Positions 10,118-17,500 of a stretch of DNA of 64,000 nucleotides are shown here, in pieces (positions within the stretch are counted from its first letter, which is position 1; every line of letters begins with the position of its first letter). Source of the stretch: Chitinophagaceae bacterium. GTDB taxonomy: Bacteria > Bacteroidota > Bacteroidia > Chitinophagales > Chitinophagaceae. The notes under the pieces were generated by a model that was given only the letters and a program-made list of their open reading frames with translations, was not told the origin of the DNA and did no database searches. Position numbers and translations under genes: made by a program. The DNA lies in contig JADKAM010000012.1 of NCBI GenBank assembly GCA_016715365.1, forward strand, positions 36,024 to 100,023, in the 5' to 3' direction.

Positions 10118-10516
10118 ATGGCAAAACTTGATGCCAACAGCACTTTAAAACGTTTGCAAAACCGATACAGGCTGGTGGTTATGAATGAAGATACCTATGA
10201 AGAGGTTGTAAAATTTAAACTTAGCCGTTTGAGTGTTTATATATTTTTAAGCACTGTTTTTGTTGTTTTGGTGGGACTCATCATTGCTTTATTGGTTTTT
10301 ACGCCTTTAAAATACTATTTACCAGGTACTGGCTACGGAAATGCCAAACAGATGCGGGAATATAAAGAACTAACGATGAGAACCGATTCAATAGAGAAAG
10401 ATTTGCGGTTTAAGCAGAAATATTATGAAGACCTGCATAAAGTATTAACGGGGAACCTTCCGGTTATGGATACCAACAAACTGGACCTGCCCAAGGTGGA
10501 GAATATAAAAGAGTAA
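10118..10516 (+). CDS. Single-pass membrane protein like the N-terminus of an M23 peptidase, without the peptidase domain
   Basis: A 132-aa protein. Its N-terminal block (NRYRLVVMNEDTYEEVVKFKLSRLSVY) and following transmembrane helix (about residues 38-60), then a charged coiled segment, match my recollection of the N-terminal half of Bacteroidota M23 metallopeptidases that sit beside bactofilin and porW. The protein stops at residue 132, and none of the M23 zinc motifs (HxxxD, HxH) are present here or in the 27 nt before the bactofilin gene. It is probably co-transcribed with bactofilin and may act as a scaffold. The family call comes from memory of the pattern, not from a search. Confidence 0.55.
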   Translation: MAKLDANSTLKRLQNRYRLVVMNEDTYEEVVKFKLSRLSVYIFLSTVFVVLVGLIIALLVFTPLKYYLPGTGYGNAKQMREYKELTMRTDSIEKDLRFKQKYYEDLHKVLTGNLPVMDTNKLDLPKVENIKE

Positions 10517-10543
10517 TTTTTTAATAACTAAAACCTCAGCTAT

Positions 10544-10948
10544 ATGTTTAATTCAAAATCCAGGTCATCTTTTGATGCAAACCCAGCCAGTGACAGCACT
10601 ATGATTGGCGCAGGTACTACCATAAACGGCGATATGGAAAGTAACGGCGATATACGTATTGACGGTATTTTAAAAGGCAACCTGAAAGGAAAAGCAAAGA
10701 TCATTATTGGTGCGGAGGGCGTAGTAGAAGGTAATATAGAAGGATTGCAGGCTGATATTATGGGCCATGTAACCGGTACCATTAAAGTACAGGAACTTTT
10801 ATTCCTGCACGGTAAAACCCAGGTGAACGGTGATATTTATGCTGGAAAACTACAGGTTGAACCTACTGCTGTTTTTAACGGCAACTGTCATATGGGTGCC
10901 AATGTGGTAGAGCTTAAAAAAGAAGTGGCGAATGCCATCAATCTATAA
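10544..10948 (+). CDS. Bactofilin (polymer-forming cytoskeletal protein)
   Basis: A 134-aa bactofilin. After a disordered start, the right-handed beta-helix core runs over residues about 20-120. Its short repeating turns are rich in G, I and V (INGDMESNGDIRIDGILKGNLKG, then VEGNIEGLQADIMGHVTG). Bactofilins self-assemble without nucleotides and localise cell-wall enzymes. The gene lies between an M23-like membrane protein and an AtpI-like protein, and across from PBP1A and porW, consistent with a cell-wall patterning role. The next frame may overlap its 3' end. Confidence 0.92.
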   Translation: MFNSKSRSSFDANPASDSTMIGAGTTINGDMESNGDIRIDGILKGNLKGKAKIIIGAEGVVEGNIEGLQADIMGHVTGTIKVQELLFLHGKTQVNGDIYAGKLQVEPTAVFNGNCHMGANVVELKKEVANAINL

Positions 10949-11354
10949 AAAATATTTGATGAACCTGAGTTTTAAAACAGTACTTCCTTTGGTTATTACT
11001 TTTTTGGTTTTAACCGTTATCATTTTTGCAGGCAATATTTTTTATAAAGAAAAGGGGATTGATTACGGGGTGCTGATGGGAGGCAACTGCCTGTTTTTCC
11101 TGGTGAGTCTTTTTGTTTTCAGGATGCAGTACGTAGCCATGTACAACAACAATCCCAATGTTTTTATACGCAGTGTAATGGGCGGCATGATCATTAAAGT
11201 GTTTGCCTGTGTAATTGCAGTGGTGGCCTATTATTTTATAAGCAAAGGCGCATTTAACAAGCCGGCTGTGTATGCATCTATGGTTATTTACATTGTGTAC
11301 CTGGTGGTTGAAGTAAGAACCATCATGAATCTGAACAAAACAAAAAATGCCTAA
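10932..11354 (+). CDS. AtpI-like small integral membrane protein
   Basis: A 140-aa protein with four predicted transmembrane helices (starting VLPLVITFLVLTVIIFAG and ending MVIYIVYLVVEV). The topology and the position after bactofilin fit the AtpI-like proteins that often precede the ATP synthase operon in this phylum. Here no atp genes follow; an SprT-like gene overlaps the end. The start is uncertain: the ATG at 10932 overlaps bactofilin by 17 nt, while the ATG at 10959 gives 131 aa and a 10-nt gap. Both keep the first helix. The function is inferred only from topology and context. Confidence 0.6.
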   Translation: MPSIYKKYLMNLSFKTVLPLVITFLVLTVIIFAGNIFYKEKGIDYGVLMGGNCLFFLVSLFVFRMQYVAMYNNNPNVFIRSVMGGMIIKVFACVIAVVAYYFISKGAFNKPAVYASMVIYIVYLVVEVRTIMNLNKTKNA

Positions 11355-11964
11355 GCAGGAAGCCCCGCTTTTACAGTTACAGGATTACTTGCCCGATGGA
11401 AGTTTTGAGAAAGTGCTTTACTACCTGCAGCATCATAAAGTGCATCTTACCATCAGCCGTAAAAGACAAAGCATACTGGGCGATTACCGCCATGCACATT
11501 CCGATAAAAATCACCGCATCAGTGTTAATGGCAACTTAAACAAATATGCATTCCTCATTACTTTATTGCACGAACTTGCCCATCTTTTTACGTATGAGAG
11601 ATACGGCCACCGGGTACAGGCCCATGGCAGGGAATGGAAAGATGAGTTTGGGAAAATACTGGCAGAGTTTTTATTGAAGAAAATATTTCCAGCCGATATA
11701 GAAAAGGCTTTGTACAATACCCTGCGTAACCCTGCAGCCAGCAGTTGTGGTGATGAGAAATTGCTAAGGGTTTTGCACAATTACGATGATAAACCAGCCG
11801 GTGTGCATTTGGTAGAACAATTACCTGAAGGAACTTTGTTTGTTATTAAAGGCGGCCGCGTTTTTAAAAAGGGCGAAAAAATAAGAAAGCGGTTTAAATG
11901 TGTGGAAGTAAAGACCGGGAAATTTTATCTGTTTAGTGCGGTGTATGAAGTGGAGTTGGTGTAA
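11347..11964 (+). CDS. SprT-like zinc-metalloprotease-fold protein
   Basis: A 205-aa soluble protein with the zinc-binding HExxH motif in LITLLHELAHLFTYERYG (about residue 75) and a downstream HGREWKDEFG block typical of SprT-like domains, whose histidine supplies the third ligand. Proteins of this fold include the Spartan DNA-protein cross-link proteases and bacterial SprT proteins of unclear substrate. The gene overlaps the preceding membrane-protein gene by 8 nt, so the two are translationally coupled. It ends 9 nt from a convergent acetyltransferase gene with no obvious terminator between. Confidence 0.8.
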   Translation: MPKQEAPLLQLQDYLPDGSFEKVLYYLQHHKVHLTISRKRQSILGDYRHAHSDKNHRISVNGNLNKYAFLITLLHELAHLFTYERYGHRVQAHGREWKDEFGKILAEFLLKKIFPADIEKALYNTLRNPAASSCGDEKLLRVLHNYDDKPAGVHLVEQLPEGTLFVIKGGRVFKKGEKIRKRFKCVEVKTGKFYLFSAVYEVELV

Positions 11965-11972
11965 TATGATTC

Positions 11973-12485
11973 TTACAATTCTTTTATCATCCACACATCA
12001 CAACCCGTATGTCCGCTGCTGCCCTGTGCTGCCGGTAAATAAGTAAAACCCAGTTTTTCATACATGGGTATGGCAATGGTTAATTCGGGCATGGTTTCTA
12101 AGTACATTTTTTTATAGCCCATTTCCCGGGCGGCGGCTATACATTGTTGCAGCAATGTTTTTCCCAACCCTTTGCCACGGGCTTTGGATGATAAATACAG
12201 TTTCACCAGTTCACAAGTGCCTTCGGGTAAATTAGCAGTTGGGTAAATGCCGCTGCCGCCCAAAATTGCTCCCTGCCCGACTCCGTCATTCAGGCGGGCA
12301 TCCTGTTCTGCTACAAAATAAATACTGCCGGCTGTTTTAAAAACTTCTGATAAATGATCGGTTGTTTCATCAAAATAAACAGTACCGGGTTTATTGGCCT
12401 TAAATTCTGTAAGCGTATCCCTGATGATTGTTGCCAGTGCCTTATCATCGCCCGGCTGTATGGTTCTTATTATAAAGTCATGCAT
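11973..12485 (-). CDS. GNAT family N-acetyltransferase
   Basis: A 170-aa GNAT protein. The acetyl-CoA-binding motif A is KARGKGLGKTLLQQC (about residues 98-112), preceded by the beta-4 strand ELVKLYLSS and followed by ETMPELTIAIPMYEKLGF. The substrate cannot be told from sequence. A TAnnTTTG box (12509-12516) lies just upstream. It is convergent with the SprT-like gene. Confidence 0.88.
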   Translation of the reverse strand: MHDFIIRTIQPGDDKALATIIRDTLTEFKANKPGTVYFDETTDHLSEVFKTAGSIYFVAEQDARLNDGVGQGAILGGSGIYPTANLPEGTCELVKLYLSSKARGKGLGKTLLQQCIAAAREMGYKKMYLETMPELTIAIPMYEKLGFTYLPAAQGSSGHTGCDVWMIKEL

Positions 12486-12508
12486 TTTTTAAAAAAATAT
12501 TGTTTATT

Positions 12509-12516
12509 CAAACCTA
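12509..12516 (-). promoter_or_regulatory. Putative promoter -7 box for the GNAT gene
   Basis: TAGGTTTG on the minus strand fits TAnnTTTG exactly, 24 nt before the start codon. It predicts a leader of about 17 nt. Confidence 0.4.
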
Positions 12517-12653
12517 TGTAATTTTTTAAAACATTGAACAACATGGATACCTGGTTGTTCATTCAATTGTCATCACAACATAGCATAAATTATTTAGTTA
12601 ATACCGTTTAGTGAAAATCAATTATTTTCGGTATTCTTATAACAAACAGAAAC

Positions 12654-13205
12654 TTGCCTGATACATTAAAATACAGTGAAGAAGAACTGGTGATGCTGCT
12701 GCAAAGCAGGGATCAGCAGGCGTTTTCGTACCTGTATGATAATTATTCGGCTGCTTTAAACGGTATTATTTACCGCATGGTTGAAGACCGTGAGCTGGCC
12801 GAGGATATTTTGCAGGAAGCTTTTGTGAAGATCTGGAACAACTTTTCCAGTTATGATACCGGCAAGGGGCGTTTGTTTACCTGGATGCTGAATATTACCC
12901 GTAACCTAACGATTGATACATTACGCAGCAAAGGCTATAAAAAACAGGGTAAAATCTCAAGTGATGAGAATTCCGTAAGTAATCTCACCGATGACACACG
13001 TATGGCCGAACGCTTTGATGCGATGGGAATCAGAAAACAACTGGTAAATTTAAAGCCCGAACAACGAAGTATAATTGACCTGGCATATTTTAACGGCTAC
13101 ACACAGGATGAAATTTCAAAAGAAATGGGAATACCTTTGGGCACGGTTAAAACCAGGATGAGGGCGGCTATTATTGAATTAAGAAAAATGTTAGAACATA
13201 ATTAA
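12654..13205 (+). CDS. ECF-type RNA polymerase sigma factor
   Basis: A 183-aa sigma-70 family factor of the ECF group. Region 2 is seen in DQQAFSYLYDNYSAALNGIIYRMV and ELAEDILQEAFVKIWNNF, and region 4 in LKPEQRSIIDLAYFNGYTQDEISKEMGIPLGTVKTRM. The start is a TTG at 12654; starting at the next ATG would remove the first helix of region 2. An imperfect promoter box (TATTTTCG, 12623-12630) precedes it. Its stop lies one nucleotide before the TTG of the RskA-type anti-sigma gene, so the pair is an operon. It probably drives the nearby fasciclin gene and possibly itself. Confidence 0.93.
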   Translation: MPDTLKYSEEELVMLLQSRDQQAFSYLYDNYSAALNGIIYRMVEDRELAEDILQEAFVKIWNNFSSYDTGKGRLFTWMLNITRNLTIDTLRSKGYKKQGKISSDENSVSNLTDDTRMAERFDAMGIRKQLVNLKPEQRSIIDLAYFNGYTQDEISKEMGIPLGTVKTRMRAAIIELRKMLEHN

Positions 13206-13206
13206 A

Positions 13207-14010
13207 TTGAACGCACAGGAAATCATATCATCGGGCATATTGGAGCTCTATTGCATGGGGCTTAGTTCGGCAGCAGAAACCGCCGAGGTAGCAGCATGGG
13301 CCAAACAATATCCTGAAGTAGCTGCAGAAATTGAAGTGATTCAATCAGGCCTGGAGAGTTATGCCCAAACACATGCGGTTGCTCCGGCTGCATCAGTAAA
13401 AGAAAAATTATTTGCAGCCATTAATACAAATGAAGCTGCACCGGTTGTTAATATAAAAACAGCAGAAAAAACAACGGCAAAGGTTTATTCCATTTCTCCG
13501 GCCTGGAAATATGCAGCGGCTGCCAGTGTGATATTATTGGTTGGAAGCCTCCTTTTGAATTATACTTTCTACAATAAATATCAATCGGCTAATAAAGAAC
13601 TGGCATCAACACAGAATGAGTTACAACAGCAAATAACATCTGCTCAGTCCATGGATAGTGCCATAGATATAATGGGCGATATGCATGCAACGCAAGTTGT
13701 TGCTAAAAGTGTTGATACTACCGCCGATATGGGAGCCAGAATTTACTGGATGAAAAATACCCATGAGGTTTATGTTGATCCGGCGAATTTACCAAAGGCA
13801 CCGGAAGGCAAACAATATGAATTTTGGGCAATCGTTGAAGGAGCGCCTGTTAACGGTGGTGTTATTACCACAGAAATAAACGGCAAAAAAGTTCATGTTC
13901 AGAAAATGAAGAGCTTTGGTAAAGTACAGGCATTTGCAATCTCTTTAGAAGATGCCGGTCCTGCAAAAGCAAAACCAGATAAAGTGATGGCTGTAGGTAG
14001 TAGTATATAA
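13207..14010 (+). CDS. RskA-type anti-sigma factor
   Basis: A 267-aa single-pass membrane protein with a cytoplasmic N-terminal sigma-binding region beginning MNAQEIISSGILELYCMGLSS, one transmembrane helix near residues 98-118 (YAAAASVILLVGSLLLNY), a short coiled segment and an external anti-sigma-K domain (ARIYWMKNTHEVYVDPANLP, YEFWAIVEG). It starts with TTG, one nucleotide after the sigma stop codon, so translation is coupled. By family analogy it holds the ECF factor inactive until an envelope signal arrives. A strong terminator follows. Confidence 0.9.
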   Translation: MNAQEIISSGILELYCMGLSSAAETAEVAAWAKQYPEVAAEIEVIQSGLESYAQTHAVAPAASVKEKLFAAINTNEAAPVVNIKTAEKTTAKVYSISPAWKYAAAASVILLVGSLLLNYTFYNKYQSANKELASTQNELQQQITSAQSMDSAIDIMGDMHATQVVAKSVDTTADMGARIYWMKNTHEVYVDPANLPKAPEGKQYEFWAIVEGAPVNGGVITTEINGKKVHVQKMKSFGKVQAFAISLEDAGPAKAKPDKVMAVGSSI

Positions 14011-14037
14011 CGCTTTCAGATTGTAATAAATATTTTT

Positions 14038-14070
14038 AACCGGGCTGTTCTCAACAGCCCGGTTTTATTT
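14038..14070 (+). terminator. Rho-independent terminator of the sigma/anti-sigma operon
   Basis: AACCGGGCTGTT and AACAGCCCGGTT form a perfect 12-bp stem around the loop CTC, followed by TTATTT. It starts 28 nt after the anti-sigma stop codon and separates that operon from the fasciclin gene. Confidence 0.9.
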
Positions 14071-14169
14071 GCATCATCGGGATAAAAAAAATCTAAAAAT
14101 AAATCCAACCCTTTTCATCTGCCGTACATGATGTTGAAATCATTTTTTAAAAAAAATAAAATCAACATT

Positions 14170-14730
14170 ATGAAACAGATTAAAAAATTTCTTTTTGTAG
14201 CAGCCGCAGTTATGTTTGTAAATGCTTCTTTTGCTCAAAGCGAAAAAACAGTGATGGTTGGCGGAGCAGCCATGTACCCATCAAAAAATATTGTAGAAAA
14301 TGCCGTTAACAGTAAAGACCATACCACCTTGGTTGCTGCTGTTAAAGCTGCAGGGCTGGTAGAAACTTTACAAAGCGCAGGCCCCTTCACCGTATTTGCC
14401 CCAACCAATACCGCATTTGACATGTTACCGGCCGGAACAGTAGATAATTTATTAATGACAGCAAGCAAACCTGCATTAACAACTGTATTAACGTATCATG
14501 TTGTTGCCGGTAAATGGAATGCAGCAGACATCGCCAAATTAATAAAAGAGGGTAATGGTACGGCCCAGGTAAAAACAGTGGCCGGTAAAAATTTATGGAT
14601 CTATATGGAAGGAAAGAAAGTTGCCATTAAAGATGAAAATGGAGGTGTGGCTTATGTAACCATTAAAGATGTTAACCAAAGCAACGGAGTGATACATGTG
14701 ATAGATCATGTGCTGTTGCCTAAAATGTAA
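14170..14730 (+). CDS. Secreted fasciclin-domain (FAS1) protein
   Basis: A 186-aa exported protein. The ATG at 14170 is chosen because it opens the signal peptide MKQIKKFLFVAAAVMFVNASFAQ; an ATG at 14128 adds a lysine-rich stretch before it. Residues about 45-185 are one FAS1 domain, with the H1 block TVFAPTNTAFDMLP, the TYHVVAGK segment and the C-terminal GVIHVIDHVLLP. FAS1 domains mediate adhesion or protein-protein contacts at the surface. It follows an ECF sigma/RskA anti-sigma pair, a recurring arrangement in which the fasciclin gene is a likely regulon member. Confidence 0.92.
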   Translation: MKQIKKFLFVAAAVMFVNASFAQSEKTVMVGGAAMYPSKNIVENAVNSKDHTTLVAAVKAAGLVETLQSAGPFTVFAPTNTAFDMLPAGTVDNLLMTASKPALTTVLTYHVVAGKWNAADIAKLIKEGNGTAQVKTVAGKNLWIYMEGKKVAIKDENGGVAYVTIKDVNQSNGVIHVIDHVLLPKM

Positions 14731-14867
14731 TACCATTTTGATTTACGAATAGTCCGAAGGACTAAGAGAAAATCTTAGATGGTAATATGCCGATAGAAAA
14801 GCGGCTGGAATCTCTAAGTATATCGCATCGGAATAAGTTAAGAGTTAGATTAAGAGTTAATAATGAA

Positions 14868-14900
14868 AAAGCCCCGCTGTTTTTACAGTGGGGCTTTGCT
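14868..14900. terminator. Bidirectional terminator between fasciclin and acetyltransferase genes
   Basis: AAAGCCCCGCTGT pairs with ACAGTGGGGCTTT (one G-T pair) around a TTTT loop, with T- or A-rich flanks on each side. It lies between two convergent genes. The 137 bases between the fasciclin stop and this hairpin hold short GAGTTA-like words and no gene. Confidence 0.8.
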
Positions 14901-14916
14901 TTACTGTAACATTTTA

Positions 14917-15468
14917 TTATTTATTCAGTAAAGAATAAATGGCTGAATCAATAAATTTACCCCTGAAAAAAAAGTCTTCTTTAAAATAGGCTTCTCTTAC
15001 AAAACCGGTTTTTTCAAGCAGCTTTCCCGAAGCAGTATTATCCGGGTTGATATGCGCTTCAATGCTGTGCAGTTTCATTTGATTGAATCCAAAATCAATG
15101 GCAGCTAACAGGGCTTCCTTCATAATGCCCTTACCCCAAAAAGAGGGATGCAGCATATAACCAATCTCCGAACGGTAATGCTTATTGATGATCCTCCAGA
15201 AACCAATATTGCCAATTAAAGTATCAGGTTTATCCTGCAAAGCAATGGCCCACATGACACTTTCATTTTTATCGATGTTGGCATTTACTATTTGAATAAA
15301 TGCAAGTGCTTCTTCCAGCGATTTTGGTTTTTCACGGTCAATGTATTTCATCACCGTTTCATCCGATCTGAGAAACAATAATTCAGGCGCATCTGCATCG
15401 GTAATCCTTCTAAGTAATAATCTTTCGGTTTTTATTTCCGGAAAAGGGGAGAAGTTTAGCTCAAGCAT
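14917..15468 (-). CDS. RimJ/RimL-type GNAT N-acetyltransferase
   Basis: A 183-aa acetyltransferase of the ribosomal-protein/amino-group type. The typical opening FPEIKTERLLLRRITDADAPELL is followed by YMLHPSFWGKGIMKEALLAAIDFGF (acetyl-CoA loop) and INPDNTASGKLLEKTGFVREA. The ATG at 15468 is preferred; the frame remains open to 15519, but the extra residues are hydrophobic and foreign to the family. The substrate is unknown. Confidence 0.87.
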   Translation of the reverse strand: MLELNFSPFPEIKTERLLLRRITDADAPELLFLRSDETVMKYIDREKPKSLEEALAFIQIVNANIDKNESVMWAIALQDKPDTLIGNIGFWRIINKHYRSEIGYMLHPSFWGKGIMKEALLAAIDFGFNQMKLHSIEAHINPDNTASGKLLEKTGFVREAYFKEDFFFRGKFIDSAIYSLLNK

Positions 15469-15537
15469 ATAAAGCGGCAATTTTGTGCAGTAAAATAAGT
15501 AATTTATAATCAATAGCATGTTTTGTTATCAAATTCA

Positions 15538-15565
15538 ATAAAAAAATCCCGCAACGAGGCGGGAT
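15538..15565 (-). terminator. Terminator of the small basic secreted protein gene
   Basis: ATCCCGC pairs with GCGGGAT around a 6-nt loop. Read on the minus strand it is followed by a run of T. It lies 28 nt beyond the stop codon of the gene at 15593. Confidence 0.75.
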
Positions 15566-15592
15566 GCAAAACTGAATTTTTCATATAATTAT

Positions 15593-15826
15593 TTAGTGTC
15601 GGATTCTTGGTCGTGGCGGTAGCGGCGGAAGCAATATTGCCGGACCCGGGGGAGCAGGCAAAACCACAACTCTTGGCGCCGGCAAAGGAGCGTAGCGATG
15701 CTTAACTGTTTTGTGGTAATACTGTTTTTTGTGATGTTTGTTGTAATGCTTTTTCTTTTGTGCCGATATTGAAAGGGTTAATCCTATCATCATCATGCTC
15801 AATAGAAATAAGAATTTTGTTTTCAT
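15593..15826 (-). CDS. Small secreted basic, proline-rich protein
   Basis: A 77-aa protein with a clear signal peptide (FLFLLSMMMIGLTLSISAQ). The mature part starts with a His/Lys/Tyr-rich stretch (KKKHYNKHHKKQYYHKTVKH) and ends in a Pro/Val/Leu-rich tail with several PPLPP-like runs. No family was recognised. The composition suggests binding to metal, nucleic acid or an anionic surface polymer, but that is only inference. The signal peptide and its own terminator support it as a real gene over the overlapping longer frame 15702-15977 on the same strand. Confidence 0.65.
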   Translation of the reverse strand: MKTKFLFLLSMMMIGLTLSISAQKKKHYNKHHKKQYYHKTVKHRYAPLPAPRVVVLPAPPGPAILLPPLPPRPRIRH

Positions 15827-15962
15827 GCTGTAGATAGTTTTTTATTAAACAATACCTGTACTGCAATACAAAGCCAATAATAATGCCAGTATTAATCAGC
15901 ATATTTTGACCATACAGGTTTAAGGGAGGATTGAAAAGCCGGGATACGAAAATGTGTGAATT

Positions 15963-16006
15963 ATATAAAAAAAGCATCCGCCAGCTGGCGGATGCTTTTT
16001 TTATAT
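15963..16006 (-). terminator. Perfect 44-bp palindrome, terminator of sucC
   Basis: Positions 15963-16006 form a perfect inverted repeat with no loop, centred between 15984 and 15985 (core GCATCCGCCAGCTGGCGGAT). A-runs and T-runs on the two sides make it work as a terminator in either direction. It begins 20 nt after the sucC stop codon. Confidence 0.85.
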
Positions 16007-16025
16007 CAGTATTAATTTAAAGAGG

Positions 16026-17237
16026 TCAGGCCACAGCTTTATTTACCAGCTCGGCAGCTTCGCTCAATTGAATGGCACTTTGAACTTTCAATCCGCTTTC
16101 ATCAATTAATTTTTTAGCTACATCGGCATTGGTACCCTGCAGCCTTACAATGATGGGGATATTGATATTTCCAATTGACTGGTATGCATCAATTACACCC
16201 TGTGCAACCCTGTCGCAGCGTACAATACCACCAAAAATATTAATCAGTATTGCTTTTACTTTAGGGTCTTTTAAAATTATTCTGAAACCGGCTTCAACCG
16301 TTTGTGCATTGGCTGTACCGCCTACATCCAAAAAGTTGGCAGGTTCGCCACCACTTAATTTGATCATATCCATGGTTGCCATCGCCAGGCCGGCTCCGTT
16401 TACCATGCAACCTACATTGCCATCCAGTTTTACAAAATTCAGGTTGTATTGTCCGGCTTCCACTTCGGTGGGGTCTTCTTCGCTCAGGTCTCTCAGTACT
16501 GCAATATCCGGGTGACGCATTAAAGCATTGTCATCAATATTCATTTTACAATCAACAGCAATAATTTTATCGTCGCTGGTTTTGAACAAGGGATTTATTT
16601 CCAGCATACCACAATCAGACCCTACATATGCTTTGTACAGATCGCTCACAAATTTTACGCAGTTTTTAAATGCCACACCACTCAATCCTAAATTAAAAGC
16701 AATTTTTCTTGCCTGGAACGGCTCCAGGTTACCACCCGGGAAAACCCATTCCTTAAATATTTTTTCCGGGGTGTCATGCGCTACATCTTCAATATTCATT
16801 CCGCCCTCGGTACTGTACATAATTACATTCTGCCCCCTGGTTCTGTCCAGTAAAATAGACAGATAAAATTCCTTTACCGGGCTTGGCCCTTCATAATACA
16901 CATCCTGTGCCACTAAAATCTTGCTCACTAATTTACCAGCTTCGCCGGTTTGTATGGTAACCAATGTGCCGCCTAAAATATTTTTAGCAATCTGTAAAAC
17001 GTCTTCAGCATTTTTAGCTACAGCAACACCGCGTTGTTCGGTTCCTGCAATTTTTCCTTTACCCCGGCCACCGGCATGTATCTGTGCTTTTATAACAGCA
17101 AACTTGCTTCCATACTGGGTATGAATTTGCCTGTAAGCCTGCTCAGCTTCGCCGGGTGTACTGCATGGTATACCTTCCTGAACGGGAACATGGTATTTTT
17201 TTAAAAGCTCTTTTGCCTGGTATTCGTGAAGATTCAT
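16026..17237 (-). CDS. sucC: Succinyl-CoA synthetase (ADP-forming) beta subunit
   Basis: A 403-aa ATP-grasp subunit of the TCA-cycle enzyme that converts succinyl-CoA to succinate with phosphorylation of ADP or GDP. The N-terminus MNLHEYQAKELLKKYHVPV is diagnostic, followed by IKAQIHAGGRGKGKIAG in the ATP-grasp domain. The C-terminal CoA-ligase domain carries NFLDVGGTANAQTV and LINIFGGIVRCD. The partner sucD is not in this window. A box resembling the promoter consensus with one mismatch (TATCTTCG at 17254-17261) sits 16 nt upstream of the start codon. A perfect palindromic terminator follows the gene. Confidence 0.96.
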   Translation of the reverse strand: MNLHEYQAKELLKKYHVPVQEGIPCSTPGEAEQAYRQIHTQYGSKFAVIKAQIHAGGRGKGKIAGTEQRGVAVAKNAEDVLQIAKNILGGTLVTIQTGEAGKLVSKILVAQDVYYEGPSPVKEFYLSILLDRTRGQNVIMYSTEGGMNIEDVAHDTPEKIFKEWVFPGGNLEPFQARKIAFNLGLSGVAFKNCVKFVSDLYKAYVGSDCGMLEINPLFKTSDDKIIAVDCKMNIDDNALMRHPDIAVLRDLSEEDPTEVEAGQYNLNFVKLDGNVGCMVNGAGLAMATMDMIKLSGGEPANFLDVGGTANAQTVEAGFRIILKDPKVKAILINIFGGIVRCDRVAQGVIDAYQSIGNINIPIIVRLQGTNADVAKKLIDESGLKVQSAIQLSEAAELVNKAVA

Positions 17238-17270
17238 AAAAGAAAAATTTTTGCGAAGATAAGAAAGTGT

Positions 17271-17449
17271 TTTGAGTTTTGGGTTAGGGGTTTTGAGTTA
17301 GGAGTTGGCTGTTGTAAAGTACATATTTAATACGCTTCGATAAAAGCTCAGTAATGGTATGCGGTACAAGTGAGTGACACAACGATGTTGAAATTTGCAC
17401 AAATGCCGGTAACCCAAAACCAAAAATACTTAACCCAAAACTCTCAACT
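17271..17449. repeat. Inverted repeat built from GAGTT/GGGTTAGG words
   Basis: The left part (17271-17308) reads as repeated GAGTTTTGGGTTAGG and GAGTTAGGAGTTGG words. The right part (17411-17449) is the reverse complement of similar words (AACCCAAAACC, AACCCAAAACTCTC). The arms are about 100 nt apart. It lies between the divergent sucC and punA genes. Related GAGT words occur at 33645, 41064 and 50677. Confidence 0.55.
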
Positions 17450-17471
17450 TTCCTTTAACAATATCTTACCT

Positions 17472-17479
17472 TACCTTTG
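17472..17479 (+). promoter_or_regulatory. Putative promoter -7 box for purine nucleoside phosphorylase
   Basis: TACCTTTG fits TAnnTTTG exactly and lies 21 nt before the start codon at 17501. This predicts a leader of about 15 nt. Confidence 0.4.
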
Positions 17480-17500
17480 GCAATCAAAATTGGTTAGTAT

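Noticed and set aside
15702..15977. 91-aa minus-strand frame overlapping the small basic protein
   Set aside because: It overlaps in another frame, has no signal peptide or recognisable motif, and the 77-aa frame has a clear signal peptide and terminator.
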